A stretch of DNA of 19,315 nucleotides from Fimenecus sp964527585 (GCA_964527585.1 CAZGPE010000029.1:1-19315), one strand, 5' to 3'. Shown: positions 6,515 to 14,386, counted from the stretch's first letter. Notes: generated by a model from the sequence alone, not told the origin. Translations and numbers: made by a program.

Positions 6515-7354
6515 TTATCCCCTTACCGCAGCATCTGTCATTTTAGCCGCAAGAACAGCTTCTCTGACATGATGGACACGAAGGAAATCGGTTCCGCCCG
6601 CAATCGCAAGCGTATCTGCGGCAACCGTTCCGAAAACTCTTTCGTATCCGTCTGCATCAGTTTCGTTTTTTATCATTCTTTTGCAGGAAAGTGCTGTTAA
6701 AAGCGCTTTGTCTTTACTTTTAAGTTTTTTGATATTTCTTAAAAGTTCTATATTATCGTTATGCGATTTACCGAATCCGAATCCCATATCGAAACAGAGA
6801 TTTTCCTTGCCTATTCCGTATGAAATCGCCGTTTTTTCTGCACTTTCAAAAAAAGATAAGACATCATTTACAACTCCGCCGCAAGCCGAATAATCGGCAA
6901 TTTCACAAGCACTCAATCCACCCGTATGCATAACTATCCATCCGGCATTATGCTTTTTAACGGCAGCGGCAATTCGTCTATCCATTTTAGAACTGACATC
7001 ATTGATGATTTTCGCTCCGCAATCAAGAGCATATTCGGCAACTGCGGGATAAAAGGTATCAACGGAAATCGGCACACTGACATTTTCGCAAATTGCAGGC
7101 AAATAGGCTTTAATTATTTCGAGTTCTTCGCTTTCGGTCAAAAGTTTGCTGTTAGGCCGTGTTGACTGTGCCCCGATGTCGATTATATCTGCCTGATCTT
7201 TTTCCATTTGCACAGCGTGTTCTTTCGCTTTTTCAAGAGAATTCCATTTTCCGCCGTCAAAAAACGAATCCGGAGTTACATTAAGAATTCCCATAATATA
7301 TGTCCGTTTGTTCAGTTCAAACTCAAATCCGTTTCCTCTAAAAAAATATGACAT
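6515..7354 (-). CDS. folP: Dihydropteroate synthase
   Basis: DHPS (279 residues) condenses hydroxymethyl-dihydropterin diphosphate with p-aminobenzoate and is the target of sulfonamides. Signature 1 (YIMGILNVTPDSFFDGG, N25), signature 2 (IIDIGAQSTRP), D99 in ISVDT, N118 in KIINDVSS, D189 in CFDMGFGFGK, and R259 and H261 in LRVHHV are all seen. The usual SRK motif reads SCK (223-225): the catalytic-site Lys is kept but the Arg is Cys. The open frame extends upstream to 7480 inside folE. ATG 7354 is chosen because it puts the start shortly before the conserved strand, shares TAATG with the folE stop, and is preceded by a G-rich Shine-Dalgarno stretch. Confidence 0.95.
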   Translation of the reverse strand: MSYFFRGNGFEFELNKRTYIMGILNVTPDSFFDGGKWNSLEKAKEHAVQMEKDQADIIDIGAQSTRPNSKLLTESEELEIIKAYLPAICENVSVPISVDTFYPAVAEYALDCGAKIINDVSSKMDRRIAAAVKKHNAGWIVMHTGGLSACEIADYSACGGVVNDVLSFFESAEKTAISYGIGKENLCFDMGFGFGKSHNDNIELLRNIKKLKSKDKALLTALSCKRMIKNETDADGYERVFGTVAADTLAIAGGTDFLRVHHVREAVLAAKMTDAAVRG

Positions 7355-7917
7355 TATTTCCCCCCGAGTAATAAAGACATCGCTTCCGACCTTGTCCTCG
7401 GATCCTTTTTCATTGAGCCACGCAAAACAGATGTCTGAGTTTTCGCTCCGGCTGCTCTTGCACCACGCATTGTCATACACAGATGTTCGGCTTCAATTAC
7501 AACGGCAACACCTTTCGGCTGTAAATTTTCTTCGAGAAAATCGGCAACCTGAGAAGTGAGCCTTTCCTGAATTTGAGGGCGTCTTGCATAATCTTCGACA
7601 ATTCTCGCAAGTTTTGAAAGTCCGATTACTTTATGTTCGGACGGAATATATGCAATATGGGCTTTTCCGACAAACGGAAGTAAATGATGCTCGCACATTG
7701 AATAAAGCGGAATATCACGAACCACAACCATTTCATCGTTATTGCCTTCGTTAAAAATTTTCAAATGTCTTTCGGGATCGGCTGAAAGACCGCTGAAAAT
7801 CTCCTCATACATATTAGCGACTCTTTTCGGAGTTTCTATAAGACCTTCTCTGTCGGGATCCTCTCCGATTGCAAGCAATATCTCTCTTACCGCATTTTCA
7901 ATTCTTTCTTTATCCAT
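7354..7917 (-). CDS. folE: GTP cyclohydrolase I
   Basis: GTP cyclohydrolase I (187 residues from this start) makes dihydroneopterin triphosphate from GTP, the first step of folate pterin synthesis. The conserved zinc and active-site region SMCEHHLLPFVGKAHIAYIP, the GLSKLARIV and RPQIQERLT segments, and the second zinc-site Cys in EAEHLCMTMRG are intact. An upstream in-frame start at 7968 exists, but ATG 7917 has a strong AAGGAG seven to eight bases upstream and gives the family's usual N terminus (MDKERIENAVREIL). It begins 13 bases after the transglutaminase-like gene and shares TAATG with folP. No tetrahydrofolate-type riboswitch was seen upstream; the leader is too short. Confidence 0.96.
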   Translation of the reverse strand: MDKERIENAVREILLAIGEDPDREGLIETPKRVANMYEEIFSGLSADPERHLKIFNEGNNDEMVVVRDIPLYSMCEHHLLPFVGKAHIAYIPSEHKVIGLSKLARIVEDYARRPQIQERLTSQVADFLEENLQPKGVAVVIEAEHLCMTMRGARAAGAKTQTSVLRGSMKKDPRTRSEAMSLLLGGK

Positions 7918-7930
7918 ATTCCGCTCCTTA

Positions 7931-9106
7931 TCAATAAAACACGATCTGCATATAAAACATTTTATCATCGTTATAACAGTTATATTTGGAATAACCTATA
8001 CCCGACTGTTTCGTTTTGGCATTTGCGACGATTTTTGAAATTCCGTCATTGTCAATCAGGTTTTTATTTATATCGTTGTATGCCTTCTCACCGGTTGTAT
8101 ATATTTCAACCCAATTTATACCTTCGGAATAATTTTTAAGAATCTGTTTTTCAAATCCCTCTTTGAAATCAGAATTATATCCATCGTAAATCATTCCGTT
8201 CATTTTTGCGTAATTAAGTTTTTCACTTGTACAATTATTGTTTTTAGGACTGATGTTATAATGGTTTCTGCTTATCTGCTGTTCGGACAAATTAAAGTAA
8301 AGGTATTTTTTTAACAACGGTCCGTTTTCATCCTGCGTATCATCCCATGTAACATCAAGATAATAGTTTTCCGAGTCTATTCGGACGACATTCCACATAT
8401 GTCCGACTGTTTCGCCGTCATCGTTCATTGCATCTCCGACAACAAGATAATTTTCAACACCGAGTTTATTCAAAAGCAACTGTGTTGTTCTTGAATATCC
8501 TTCGCAAACCGCTTCTTTTCCTATGAGTGTATCATAAACTGTAATTTTAAGTTCATCCGTAAGCGAATACTCGCAAACATCACAAACATAGTCATGCACA
8601 AACTTTTCTTTTTCTAAATCCGTCTGACAGTTTATCGCTTTTGAAAGTGCCAAAGACACCGCAGTTTCAAGTTCGGTACAAATCTGTTCACATTCCTCGG
8701 AAGAATGTGCGTAAACAGGATAAAAATAGTATTTATTTCCTACCGTTTTGAAATTACACTCTGCTGCATAACAAATCAAATCGGGATTATCGTAAGAAAT
8801 TGCATAGTTTAATTGTTCAAGTTCTTCTCCCGAAAGATAAGGAATTTCAATTTCATAAGTGTGGCTGTAAAGCTGAGGAAGTATCAGCGTATAAGCTTTT
8901 TTAGCATTATCCGAAAGCGTATGATAATAGTATCGTACATTTACTTCTCCTTGCGCAAGCGACAAATCCACGGTCTCATATATCATATCTACATTTGAAA
9001 AATCTGTAGGAATAAAACTTAACAGTGTATCTTTATATAAATATGAAGCAACTGCAAGCGCCGCCGTTATCGCTATTGCCACAACGGACTTAATCTGTTT
9101 TTTCAT
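7931..9106 (-). CDS. Membrane-anchored transglutaminase-like cysteine protein
   Basis: This 391-residue protein has an N-terminal signal anchor (about 6-24, no lipobox cysteine) and an extracytoplasmic transglutaminase-like core. The predicted catalytic triad is C201 in GKEAVCEGYS, H236 in GHMWNVV and D251 in YYLDVTWDD, each in the typical spacing for the microbial transglutaminase-core/CYK3-like group. An N-terminal region of about 130 residues and a C-terminal region (about 290-391) are not recognised. It may be a peptidase or crosslinking enzyme of the cell surface; the reaction cannot be told from sequence. Its start overlaps the preceding LCP-like gene by four bases (ATGA), with GGAG about eight bases upstream. 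The folate genes follow after 13 bases. Confidence 0.85.
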   Translation of the reverse strand: MKKQIKSVVAIAITAALAVASYLYKDTLLSFIPTDFSNVDMIYETVDLSLAQGEVNVRYYYHTLSDNAKKAYTLILPQLYSHTYEIEIPYLSGEELEQLNYAISYDNPDLICYAAECNFKTVGNKYYFYPVYAHSSEECEQICTELETAVSLALSKAINCQTDLEKEKFVHDYVCDVCEYSLTDELKITVYDTLIGKEAVCEGYSRTTQLLLNKLGVENYLVVGDAMNDDGETVGHMWNVVRIDSENYYLDVTWDDTQDENGPLLKKYLYFNLSEQQISRNHYNISPKNNNCTSEKLNYAKMNGMIYDGYNSDFKEGFEKQILKNYSEGINWVEIYTTGEKAYNDINKNLIDNDGISKIVANAKTKQSGIGYSKYNCYNDDKMFYMQIVFY

Positions 9107-9954
9107 CGTTTATTCTCCGAAACGGCAAAGACACCTTCGCTTTTAACCGAACATCCCGTATTCATCATTTGAGATATTTTTTCCTTTTCGTTTGTATAGT
9201 TCACAATCGAAATATCGGTATTCGAATTATTGACAATATATTCAAAAAGGTTGTCAATTGCACCGATATGCGAATTCGCAAGAACTTCACTGAGCAAAGA
9301 TGAAAAAGCGTCGGACTTACCGATTAAATCGGTATATTTCATATATTTCAAAAGCATATCCGAAGTTAAACTCTGCTCTCCTGAATTCAGTGATAGACCG
9401 CCTGAGTCTTTGGGACTTATTTCATAAGGAACATTAACCACTGTATCTTTGAATTTTGAAGCAAAATTCTTAAACTGCAATTCGCCGGCATCTATATATT
9501 TGTCAACATCTATATTCGAATAATCTTCAAACGCCTTTATAAAAGCAACTGCTCCCATTTTTTTATATACCGACGAAAGCGAATCGACACTTCCGTTATA
9601 ATTGACCGAAGTATCAATCGGAATCGCTCTTACCGATACGGTATTTTCCGCAAAATCCGTCGAAAGCAAAAGGGCAAAAGTAATTTCCGAGTTTGAGTTA
9701 TTGCAAATAAATAAGATTTCCGACTCCCCTTGCATCAAAACCGAAGAAGATTCGGTCTCACTGACGCCATGTGTCGTCTGTTCCGAAGATGAAACCAAAT
9801 TATTTATGTTAAAGTCAATTGATTTCATAAACATAAGCAAAGAAATGCTTCCGAGAATAATTACAAAAGCCGCAAACGAAATGACAAACGACCTGAATCT
9901 TTTAGTTTGCTTTTTTTCTTTACTTGTAAAATTAAGTTTTTTTGCTTTTTTCAA
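9103..9954 (-). CDS. Degenerate LytR-CpsA-Psr (LCP)-like membrane protein
   Basis: This 283-residue protein has a basic cytoplasmic N terminus, one membrane helix (about 22-44), a Ser-rich linker (about 54-78) and an extracytoplasmic domain. The domain follows the LCP pattern: SVRAIPIDT (107-115) for the usual IPRDT, YKKMGAVAFIKAFEDYSNIDVDKYI for the helix after it, DTVVNVPYEI for the GGVTVDVP strand, and LNSGEQSLTSDMLLKYMKY for the LxGxQxLxGxxALxYxR segment. The active-site Arg of IPRDT is Ile, and the later Arg cluster is missing. It is thus probably not an active glycopolymer ligase. The start is TTG 9954, with AGAGAGG (9964-9970) nine bases upstream; no ATG precedes the membrane helix. 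It is coupled to the transglutaminase-like gene. Confidence 0.7.
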   Translation of the reverse strand: MKKAKKLNFTSKEKKQTKRFRSFVISFAAFVIILGSISLLMFMKSIDFNINNLVSSSEQTTHGVSETESSSVLMQGESEILFICNNSNSEITFALLLSTDFAENTVSVRAIPIDTSVNYNGSVDSLSSVYKKMGAVAFIKAFEDYSNIDVDKYIDAGELQFKNFASKFKDTVVNVPYEISPKDSGGLSLNSGEQSLTSDMLLKYMKYTDLIGKSDAFSSLLSEVLANSHIGAIDNLFEYIVNNSNTDISIVNYTNEKEKISQMMNTGCSVKSEGVFAVSENKR

Positions 9955-9973
9955 ATCCTCTCGCCTCTCTTTG

Positions 9974-10006
9974 AAAAAAAGCCGATTGCAATATTGCAAT
10001 CGGCTT
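9974..10006 (-). terminator. clpX rho-independent terminator
   Basis: The core is a 24-base perfect palindrome (9981-10004), extended by two further pairs to 9979-10006, giving a stem of about 12 bp with an AT loop. On the minus strand it is followed by seven T residues (9980-9974). It starts about 12 bases after the clpX stop. The TTG start of the next gene lies only 20 bases further. Confidence 0.93.
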
Positions 10007-10017
10007 CACTGTAATAC

Positions 10018-11307
10018 TTAACCGGCAGTTTTAGGTGTGCTGTCGATCCTGTTTTTTCCCGAATTAGAAACTCTTTCTATAATCGGAGCAGCGCCGTTCA
10101 ATACCGTATCCTTGGTTATAACAACTTTCGAAACCGTTGTATCTGACGGAGTGTCATACATTATCGGAAGCAAAGTTTTCTCTATTATCGCCCTTAAACC
10201 TCTTGCTCCCGTTTTCTTTTCAAGAGTAAGTTCGGCTATTGCCTCAAGAGCATCATCATTAAATTCAAGTGAAACATTATCCATTGAAAGCAATGATTTA
10301 TACTGCTTTGTAAGAGCGTTTTTAGGTTCGGTAAGAATTCTGACAAGCGCCTGTTTATCAAGATTATCAAGAGATGTAATTACCGGTACTCTGCCTACGA
10401 GTTCGGGAATAAGTCCGAATTTTACAAGGTCCTGAGGGATTACCTGAGAATAAATCTTGGTCATATCCTTTTCGGACTTGCTTACAACATCTCCGCCGAA
10501 ACCGAGCACCGATTTTCCCGTTCTCGATTCGATAACCTTTTCGATTCCGTCAAAAGCACCGCCGCATATAAAGAGAATATTCGTTGTATCAATCTGTATA
10601 AACTCTTGCTGAGGATGTTTCCTTCCGCCTTGAGGAGGAACATTGGAAACCGTACCCTCAAGTATTTTAAGCAACGCTTGTTGAACACCTTCGCCGCTTA
10701 CATCACGGGTTATCGACGGATTTTCCGATTTTCTTGCGATTTTATCAATCTCATCAACATAGATAATACCCTTTTGGGCTTTCTCAATGTCATAATCTGC
10801 CGCTTGAATAAGTCTTAAAAGAATGTTTTCAACATCTTCACCGACATATCCCGCCTCGGTAAGTGTTGTAGCATCCGCAATCGCAAACGGAACATCGAGA
10901 ATTTTCGCAAGCGTCTGCGCAAGCATTGTTTTTCCGACACCCGTCGGTCCCAATAAAACAACATTGCTCTTTTGAATATCAACATCGCTTTTGTACGAGT
11001 AATATATACGCTTGTAATGGTTATAAACAGCAACGCTTAAAGTTACTTTTGCAGCATCCTGACCTACAACATACTCATCAAGTTTTGCTTTAATCTCAGC
11101 GGGTTTCGGCAAAACTTTTACCGTTTCCTTTTGAGATTTTTTCTTCTTTTGTCTCGAAGTGCCTTCCTCTTCGATTATACCAAGGCATAATTCTATACAC
11201 TCATCGCAAATACATACGCCCGGTCCTGCAATAAGTTTTTCAACCTGATCCTGCGTTTTACCGCAAAAAGAACAGCGCATTATCTTATTGTCTGTCTCTC
11301 TTGCCAT
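10018..11307 (-). CDS. clpX: ATP-dependent Clp protease ATP-binding subunit ClpX
   Basis: This 429-residue AAA+ unfoldase feeds tagged substrates to ClpP. The N-terminal zinc-binding domain has C12, C15, C34 and C37 (CSFCGKT and CICDEC). The AAA+ module has Walker A GPTGVGKT (120-127), pore-loop GYVG (153-156) and Walker B YVDEIDKI (183-190). The LGFGG stretch corresponds to the ClpP-docking loop. C-terminal GARGLRAIIE is sensor-2 type. The length is normal. A GGAGGGAG ribosome site precedes the ATG. It lies 18 bases after clpP in the common Firmicutes tig-clpP-clpX order and ends in a strong terminator. Confidence 0.98.
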   Translation of the reverse strand: MARETDNKIMRCSFCGKTQDQVEKLIAGPGVCICDECIELCLGIIEEEGTSRQKKKKSQKETVKVLPKPAEIKAKLDEYVVGQDAAKVTLSVAVYNHYKRIYYSYKSDVDIQKSNVVLLGPTGVGKTMLAQTLAKILDVPFAIADATTLTEAGYVGEDVENILLRLIQAADYDIEKAQKGIIYVDEIDKIARKSENPSITRDVSGEGVQQALLKILEGTVSNVPPQGGRKHPQQEFIQIDTTNILFICGGAFDGIEKVIESRTGKSVLGFGGDVVSKSEKDMTKIYSQVIPQDLVKFGLIPELVGRVPVITSLDNLDKQALVRILTEPKNALTKQYKSLLSMDNVSLEFNDDALEAIAELTLEKKTGARGLRAIIEKTLLPIMYDTPSDTTVSKVVITKDTVLNGAAPIIERVSNSGKNRIDSTPKTAG

Positions 11308-11325
11308 TAAAGGCTCCCTCCGAAA

Positions 11326-11907
11326 TTATCTTTTATAAAGGACTTTGTCAATAAGTCCGTATTCAAGTGCTTCGTCTGCCGACATAAAGTTATCTCTGTC
11401 TGTATCACGGGCAATAACTTCGATCGGCTTACCGGTATTCTCCGAAAGAATTTTGTTGAGTTTTTCTTTTGTTTTGAGAATATGCTTAGCTGTAATCTCA
11501 ATTTCGGTAGCCTGACCCTGAGCACCGCCCGATGGCTGATGAATCATAATGTCCGAATTCGGCAAAGCATATCTTTTGCCTTTTGCACCGGCCGAAAGGA
11601 GAAATGCTCCCATACTTGCCGCCATGCCCATACAAATGGTCGAAACATCGCACTTGATATACTGCATTGTGTCATAAATCGCAAAGCCCGCAGTTACCGA
11701 GCCGCCGGGACTGTTGATATAAAGGCTGATGTCCTTATCGGGATCTTCACCCTCAAGATACAAAAGCTGTGCTACAACAAGACTTGCGGTGGCATCGTTA
11801 ACTTCATCTGAAAGAACTATAATTCTGTCGTTAAGAAGTCTTGAAAAAATATCGTATGAACGCTCACCACGACTGGTTTGTTCAACTACATAGGGTATTG
11901 TTGCCAT
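11326..11907 (-). CDS. clpP: ATP-dependent Clp protease proteolytic subunit ClpP
   Basis: This 193-residue serine peptidase forms the tetradecameric barrel of ClpXP. The catalytic triad is S98 (GMAASMGA), H123 (MIHQPSGG) and D172 (DRDNFMSA). The N-terminal IPYVVEQTSRGERSYDI and the oxyanion-loop SPGGSVTAG are typical. A TTGGAGG ribosome site lies upstream of the ATG. It is placed between tig and clpX. The 80-base gap to tig holds a weak 7-bp hairpin (11953-11970) but no convincing terminator, so co-transcription with tig is possible. Confidence 0.98.
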   Translation of the reverse strand: MATIPYVVEQTSRGERSYDIFSRLLNDRIIVLSDEVNDATASLVVAQLLYLEGEDPDKDISLYINSPGGSVTAGFAIYDTMQYIKCDVSTICMGMAASMGAFLLSAGAKGKRYALPNSDIMIHQPSGGAQGQATEIEITAKHILKTKEKLNKILSENTGKPIEVIARDTDRDNFMSADEALEYGLIDKVLYKR

Positions 11908-11987
11908 AAAAACTAACCTCCAAAATTATGTCTTCCCTTTTTCCCATAAATAGATTATTGCAAAATAATCGGCTTTATAATCAAAAA

Positions 11988-13379
11988 TTATTCAGCGTCT
12001 TTCTTTGCTGTTGCTTTTTTAGTCGTCTTTTTTGCAGGTTTTTCTTCATCTGCTTTTTCTTCTTTTGCGGCAGCGGGTTTCTTAGCAGCTGCTTTAGCCT
12101 GTGTAAATACTGCGTTTTCGATTACGAAATCAACAGCTTTTCTCTGAAGAAGTTCGGGTTTGAGATTTTCGGTGGGAAGAGCTTTCTTAATCTCTTCAAC
12201 ATCCATATTGTATGCGCTTGCATAGTTAGCATATTCCGCATCGAAATCCGCATCTGTAACTTCAAGATTTTCTTTCTTGATGATTTCTTCCAAAGCAAGA
12301 TCGAGTTTAACCTGCTTTTCAGCCTGCTCTTTATACTGCTCACGGAACGATTTTTCATCGGAACCTGTATATTTAAGGTAAGTGTTAAGGTCAAGTCCCT
12401 GCATCTGAAGACGGTATGCGAAATCCTGAACATCCTGATCCATCTTCTTTTCGATCATGCATTCGGGGATAACCGCCTCAACAAGATCGGCAAGTTTATC
12501 GAGAACTTCGTTGTTTGCTTCAGCTTCAACTTCGTGCATCTTTTTATGCTCGAGTTCTTCTTTTACGCTTTTCTTAAGTTCGTCTACGGTATCGTATTCG
12601 CTGACATCCTTAACAAACTCATCATCAAGAGCAGGTACTTCCTTAACCTTGATTTCGTGAAGTTTGATTTTGAATGTTGCTTCTTTACCGGCAAGTTCGG
12701 CATGGTAATCTTCGGGGAAAGTAACGATTACATCAAATTCCTCGCCTGCTTTATGTCCGATAATCTGATCTTCGAAGCCGGGAATAAACTGATTTGAACC
12801 GATTGTAAGTTCGTAACCTTCAGCCTTTCCGCCTTCAAACGCTACACCGTCAACAAATCCTTCGAAATCAATAACGGTAATATCGTTTTTCTTAACTTTT
12901 CTCTTTGTTTCAACTGTAACAACTCTCGAGTTCTGCTCAAGCATATTGTTGATATGAGTTTTAACTTCGTCAGCGGAAACTTTAGCCGCTTTCTTCGTTG
13001 CTTTAATGCCTTTATATTTACCGAGTTTAACTTCCGGCTTAACTGTAACTTTAAGTTTAATTACAACACCGTCTTTACTCATTTCAGGCACTTCAAGATC
13101 GAAAGGTGTGTCGATAACATCGAGTTTTGCTTCCTCAATTGCTTCTGTTACCGCATCGGGATAAACGATTTCAAGAGCGTCTTCATAGAAAACACCTTCA
13201 CCGTACATCTTTTCGATAAAAGCACGGGGAGCTTTACCCTTTCTGAAACCGGGAACATTTATTTTTTTTCTCTGCTGAAGATATGCTTTATTAACAGCGT
13301 TCATAAAGGTTTCGCCGTCAACGGCAACTTCAAGTTCCCAAACATTTTCTTCGATTTTGTTTGATGATTTAAGACTCAT
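11988..13379 (-). CDS. tig: Trigger factor, ribosome-associated chaperone and prolyl isomerase
   Basis: Trigger factor (463 residues) binds nascent chains at the ribosome exit. The N-terminal ribosome-binding domain carries the signature GFRKGKAPR (44-52). The FKBP-type isomerase domain spans about 164-244 (DFEGFVDGVAFEGGKAEGY through FPEDYHAELAGKEATF). The helical substrate-binding domain runs to about 425. A 38-residue tail (426-463) is almost only Ala, Lys and Glu, with Pro-Ala-Lys repeats; it lies beyond the usual fold and is probably disordered. AGGAGGAAG sits just upstream of the ATG, and a promoter is visible at 13417-13445. The order tig-clpP-clpX is conserved in Firmicutes. Confidence 0.97.
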   Translation of the reverse strand: MSLKSSNKIEENVWELEVAVDGETFMNAVNKAYLQQRKKINVPGFRKGKAPRAFIEKMYGEGVFYEDALEIVYPDAVTEAIEEAKLDVIDTPFDLEVPEMSKDGVVIKLKVTVKPEVKLGKYKGIKATKKAAKVSADEVKTHINNMLEQNSRVVTVETKRKVKKNDITVIDFEGFVDGVAFEGGKAEGYELTIGSNQFIPGFEDQIIGHKAGEEFDVIVTFPEDYHAELAGKEATFKIKLHEIKVKEVPALDDEFVKDVSEYDTVDELKKSVKEELEHKKMHEVEAEANNEVLDKLADLVEAVIPECMIEKKMDQDVQDFAYRLQMQGLDLNTYLKYTGSDEKSFREQYKEQAEKQVKLDLALEEIIKKENLEVTDADFDAEYANYASAYNMDVEEIKKALPTENLKPELLQRKAVDFVIENAVFTQAKAAAKKPAAAKEEKADEEKPAKKTTKKATAKKDAE

Positions 13380-13416
13380 TTAATCTTCCTCCTGAAAATT
13401 ATACACTAACTCGGTT

Positions 13417-13445
13417 ATTATAGCAGATAATGTATAAAATTTCCA
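13417..13445 (-). promoter_or_regulatory. Probable vegetative promoter of tig
   Basis: On the minus strand a perfect TATAAT (13422-13417) follows TGGAAA (13445-13440; 4 of 6 to TTGACA) by 17 bp. The -10 lies about 38 bases before the tig ATG, with the ribosome site between them. It could drive tig and possibly clpP-clpX. Confidence 0.55.
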
Positions 13446-13455
13446 CATTTTTTTA

Positions 13456-14151
13456 TTATTTTATTATTTTTATGAGTTTTGGGCAGAATTTAAGATAATC
13501 CGCCGACAAAAGCTCAAATTTTATACCGTCTTTTTCGTTGTTGAAAGCAAAGTTAACCGCCGCTCCGTGAAGATGGGCGTAATAACAGTTTTTTATGTTT
13601 TCTTCTTTAAGAACATTGTAAATGGGTTCGCAAATTTGCTGTGTACTCACAGGCGGATAATGTAAAAACACAAGCGGCTCTGCGCCGAGTTCCCTTCCTG
13701 CTTTTATCGAAGAACGAAGCCGTGCGGCTTCACGAAGAATAACTTTATCACTGTGTTCGCAAGCATCGTCGAAAAACCATCCTCTTGTTCCGCAAATGCT
13801 GTAATCACCTACTCGGTAAGAATTGTTAAAGAGAAAATTTATTGTGGAAAACTTTTTTTCGTCGACAAACTTTTCCATTTTCGACATTGTATTCCACCAA
13901 TAATCATGATTTCCCTTCATAATTATCTTTTTACCGGGAAGAGAGTTAATAAACGAGAAATCTTTCTCGGCATCTTCAAGTTTCATAGCCCACGAAATAT
14001 CTCCCATTATAACAACCGTATCACTGTCATTTATCAAATTTTTCCAATTGTTTTCAAGACGGCTGACATAATTATCCCAACCTCTGAAAATATCCATCGG
14101 TTTATCGGTGCCGAAAGATAAGTGTGTATCACCGATTGCATATAAAGACAT
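13456..14151 (-). CDS. Calcineurin-like metallophosphoesterase
   Basis: This 231-residue cytoplasmic protein of the metallophosphoesterase superfamily keeps all metal-binding motifs: GDTH (D8, H10), MGDISW (D51), GNHDYWW (N81, H82), FLHYPP (H164) and YAHLHG (H193, H195). There is no signal peptide or membrane segment. The double Trp after GNHD is typical of a subgroup of Clostridial predicted phosphohydrolases. The substrate is not known. A GGAG site lies about seven bases before the ATG. It is divergent from the DUF1540 gene and lies upstream of tig on the same strand, separated by 76 bases containing the tig promoter. Confidence 0.93.
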   Translation of the reverse strand: MSLYAIGDTHLSFGTDKPMDIFRGWDNYVSRLENNWKNLINDSDTVVIMGDISWAMKLEDAEKDFSFINSLPGKKIIMKGNHDYWWNTMSKMEKFVDEKKFSTINFLFNNSYRVGDYSICGTRGWFFDDACEHSDKVILREAARLRSSIKAGRELGAEPLVFLHYPPVSTQQICEPIYNVLKEENIKNCYYAHLHGAAVNFAFNNEKDGIKFELLSADYLKFCPKLIKIIK

Positions 14152-14225
14152 AAATTACTCCGTTTTTGAATAAAACAAAAATTTTGATAAATACTAACTG
14201 TACAAAACGAAAGGAGAGATTTTCG

Positions 14226-14384
14226 ATGATTAAAGAAATCAAATGTGATGCGTGCAATTGCGTTTACAATGACGGAGCGTGCGAATGTACTGCCGATCAC
14301 ATCAATGTCGATTACGCAAAAAACTGCGGCTGCACAGAGGCTCTTTGCTCAACTTTTACAATGAAAACCGAAAACACAAAATAA
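14226..14384 (+). CDS. DUF1540 small cysteine-rich protein
   Basis: This 52-residue protein has eight cysteines: C7, C10, C12, C19, C21, C34, C36 and C41, in the pattern CxxCxC...CxC...CxC....C. The segments KCDACNCVYNDGACEC, the ADHINVD strand and the closing LCSTF match the DUF1540 family, common in Clostridia and probably metal binding. The function is unknown. A longer in-frame start exists at 14166, but ATG 14226 has AAAGGAGAG about seven bases upstream. It is transcribed divergently from the phosphoesterase and converges on thrC, with a shared terminator at 14387-14411. Confidence 0.9.
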   Translation: MIKEIKCDACNCVYNDGACECTADHINVDYAKNCGCTEALCSTFTMKTENTK

Positions 14385-14386
14385 GA

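Noticed and set aside
7355..7480. Upstream extension of folP to 7480
   Set aside because: It lies entirely in the folE coding region, carries no DHPS motif, and ATG 7354 has a better ribosome site.
7918..7930. Possible folate riboswitch before folE
   Set aside because: Only 13 bases separate folE from the preceding gene, so there is no room for an aptamer.
9955..9999. Upstream extension of the LCP-like gene to 9999
   Set aside because: It would start inside the clpX terminator stem; TTG 9954 has a well-spaced AGAGAGG.
9981..10004. 24-base perfect palindrome as a possible repressor operator
   Set aside because: Its position 12 bases after clpX and the T-run on the minus strand fit a terminator fully, and no promoter is visible around it.
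9602..10021. Plus-strand open frame of 139 codons opposite the LCP-like gene
   Set aside because: It runs antisense through the coding gene and the clpX terminator palindrome and has no recognisable domain or ribosome site.
11953..11970. Small 7-bp inverted repeat between tig and clpP
   Set aside because: The stem is AT-rich and no T-run follows on the minus strand, so it is too weak to call a terminator.
11928..12797. Long plus-strand open frame rich in Phe and Leu, opposite tig
   Set aside because: It is the complementary shadow of the Lys/Glu-rich trigger factor gene, with no ribosome site and a low-complexity product.
14152..14225. TTGAAT (14166-14171) with AT-rich -10-like sequence before the DUF1540 gene
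   Set aside because: No hexamer at 16-18 bp matches TATAAT in more than three or four positions, so a vegetative promoter is not supported.
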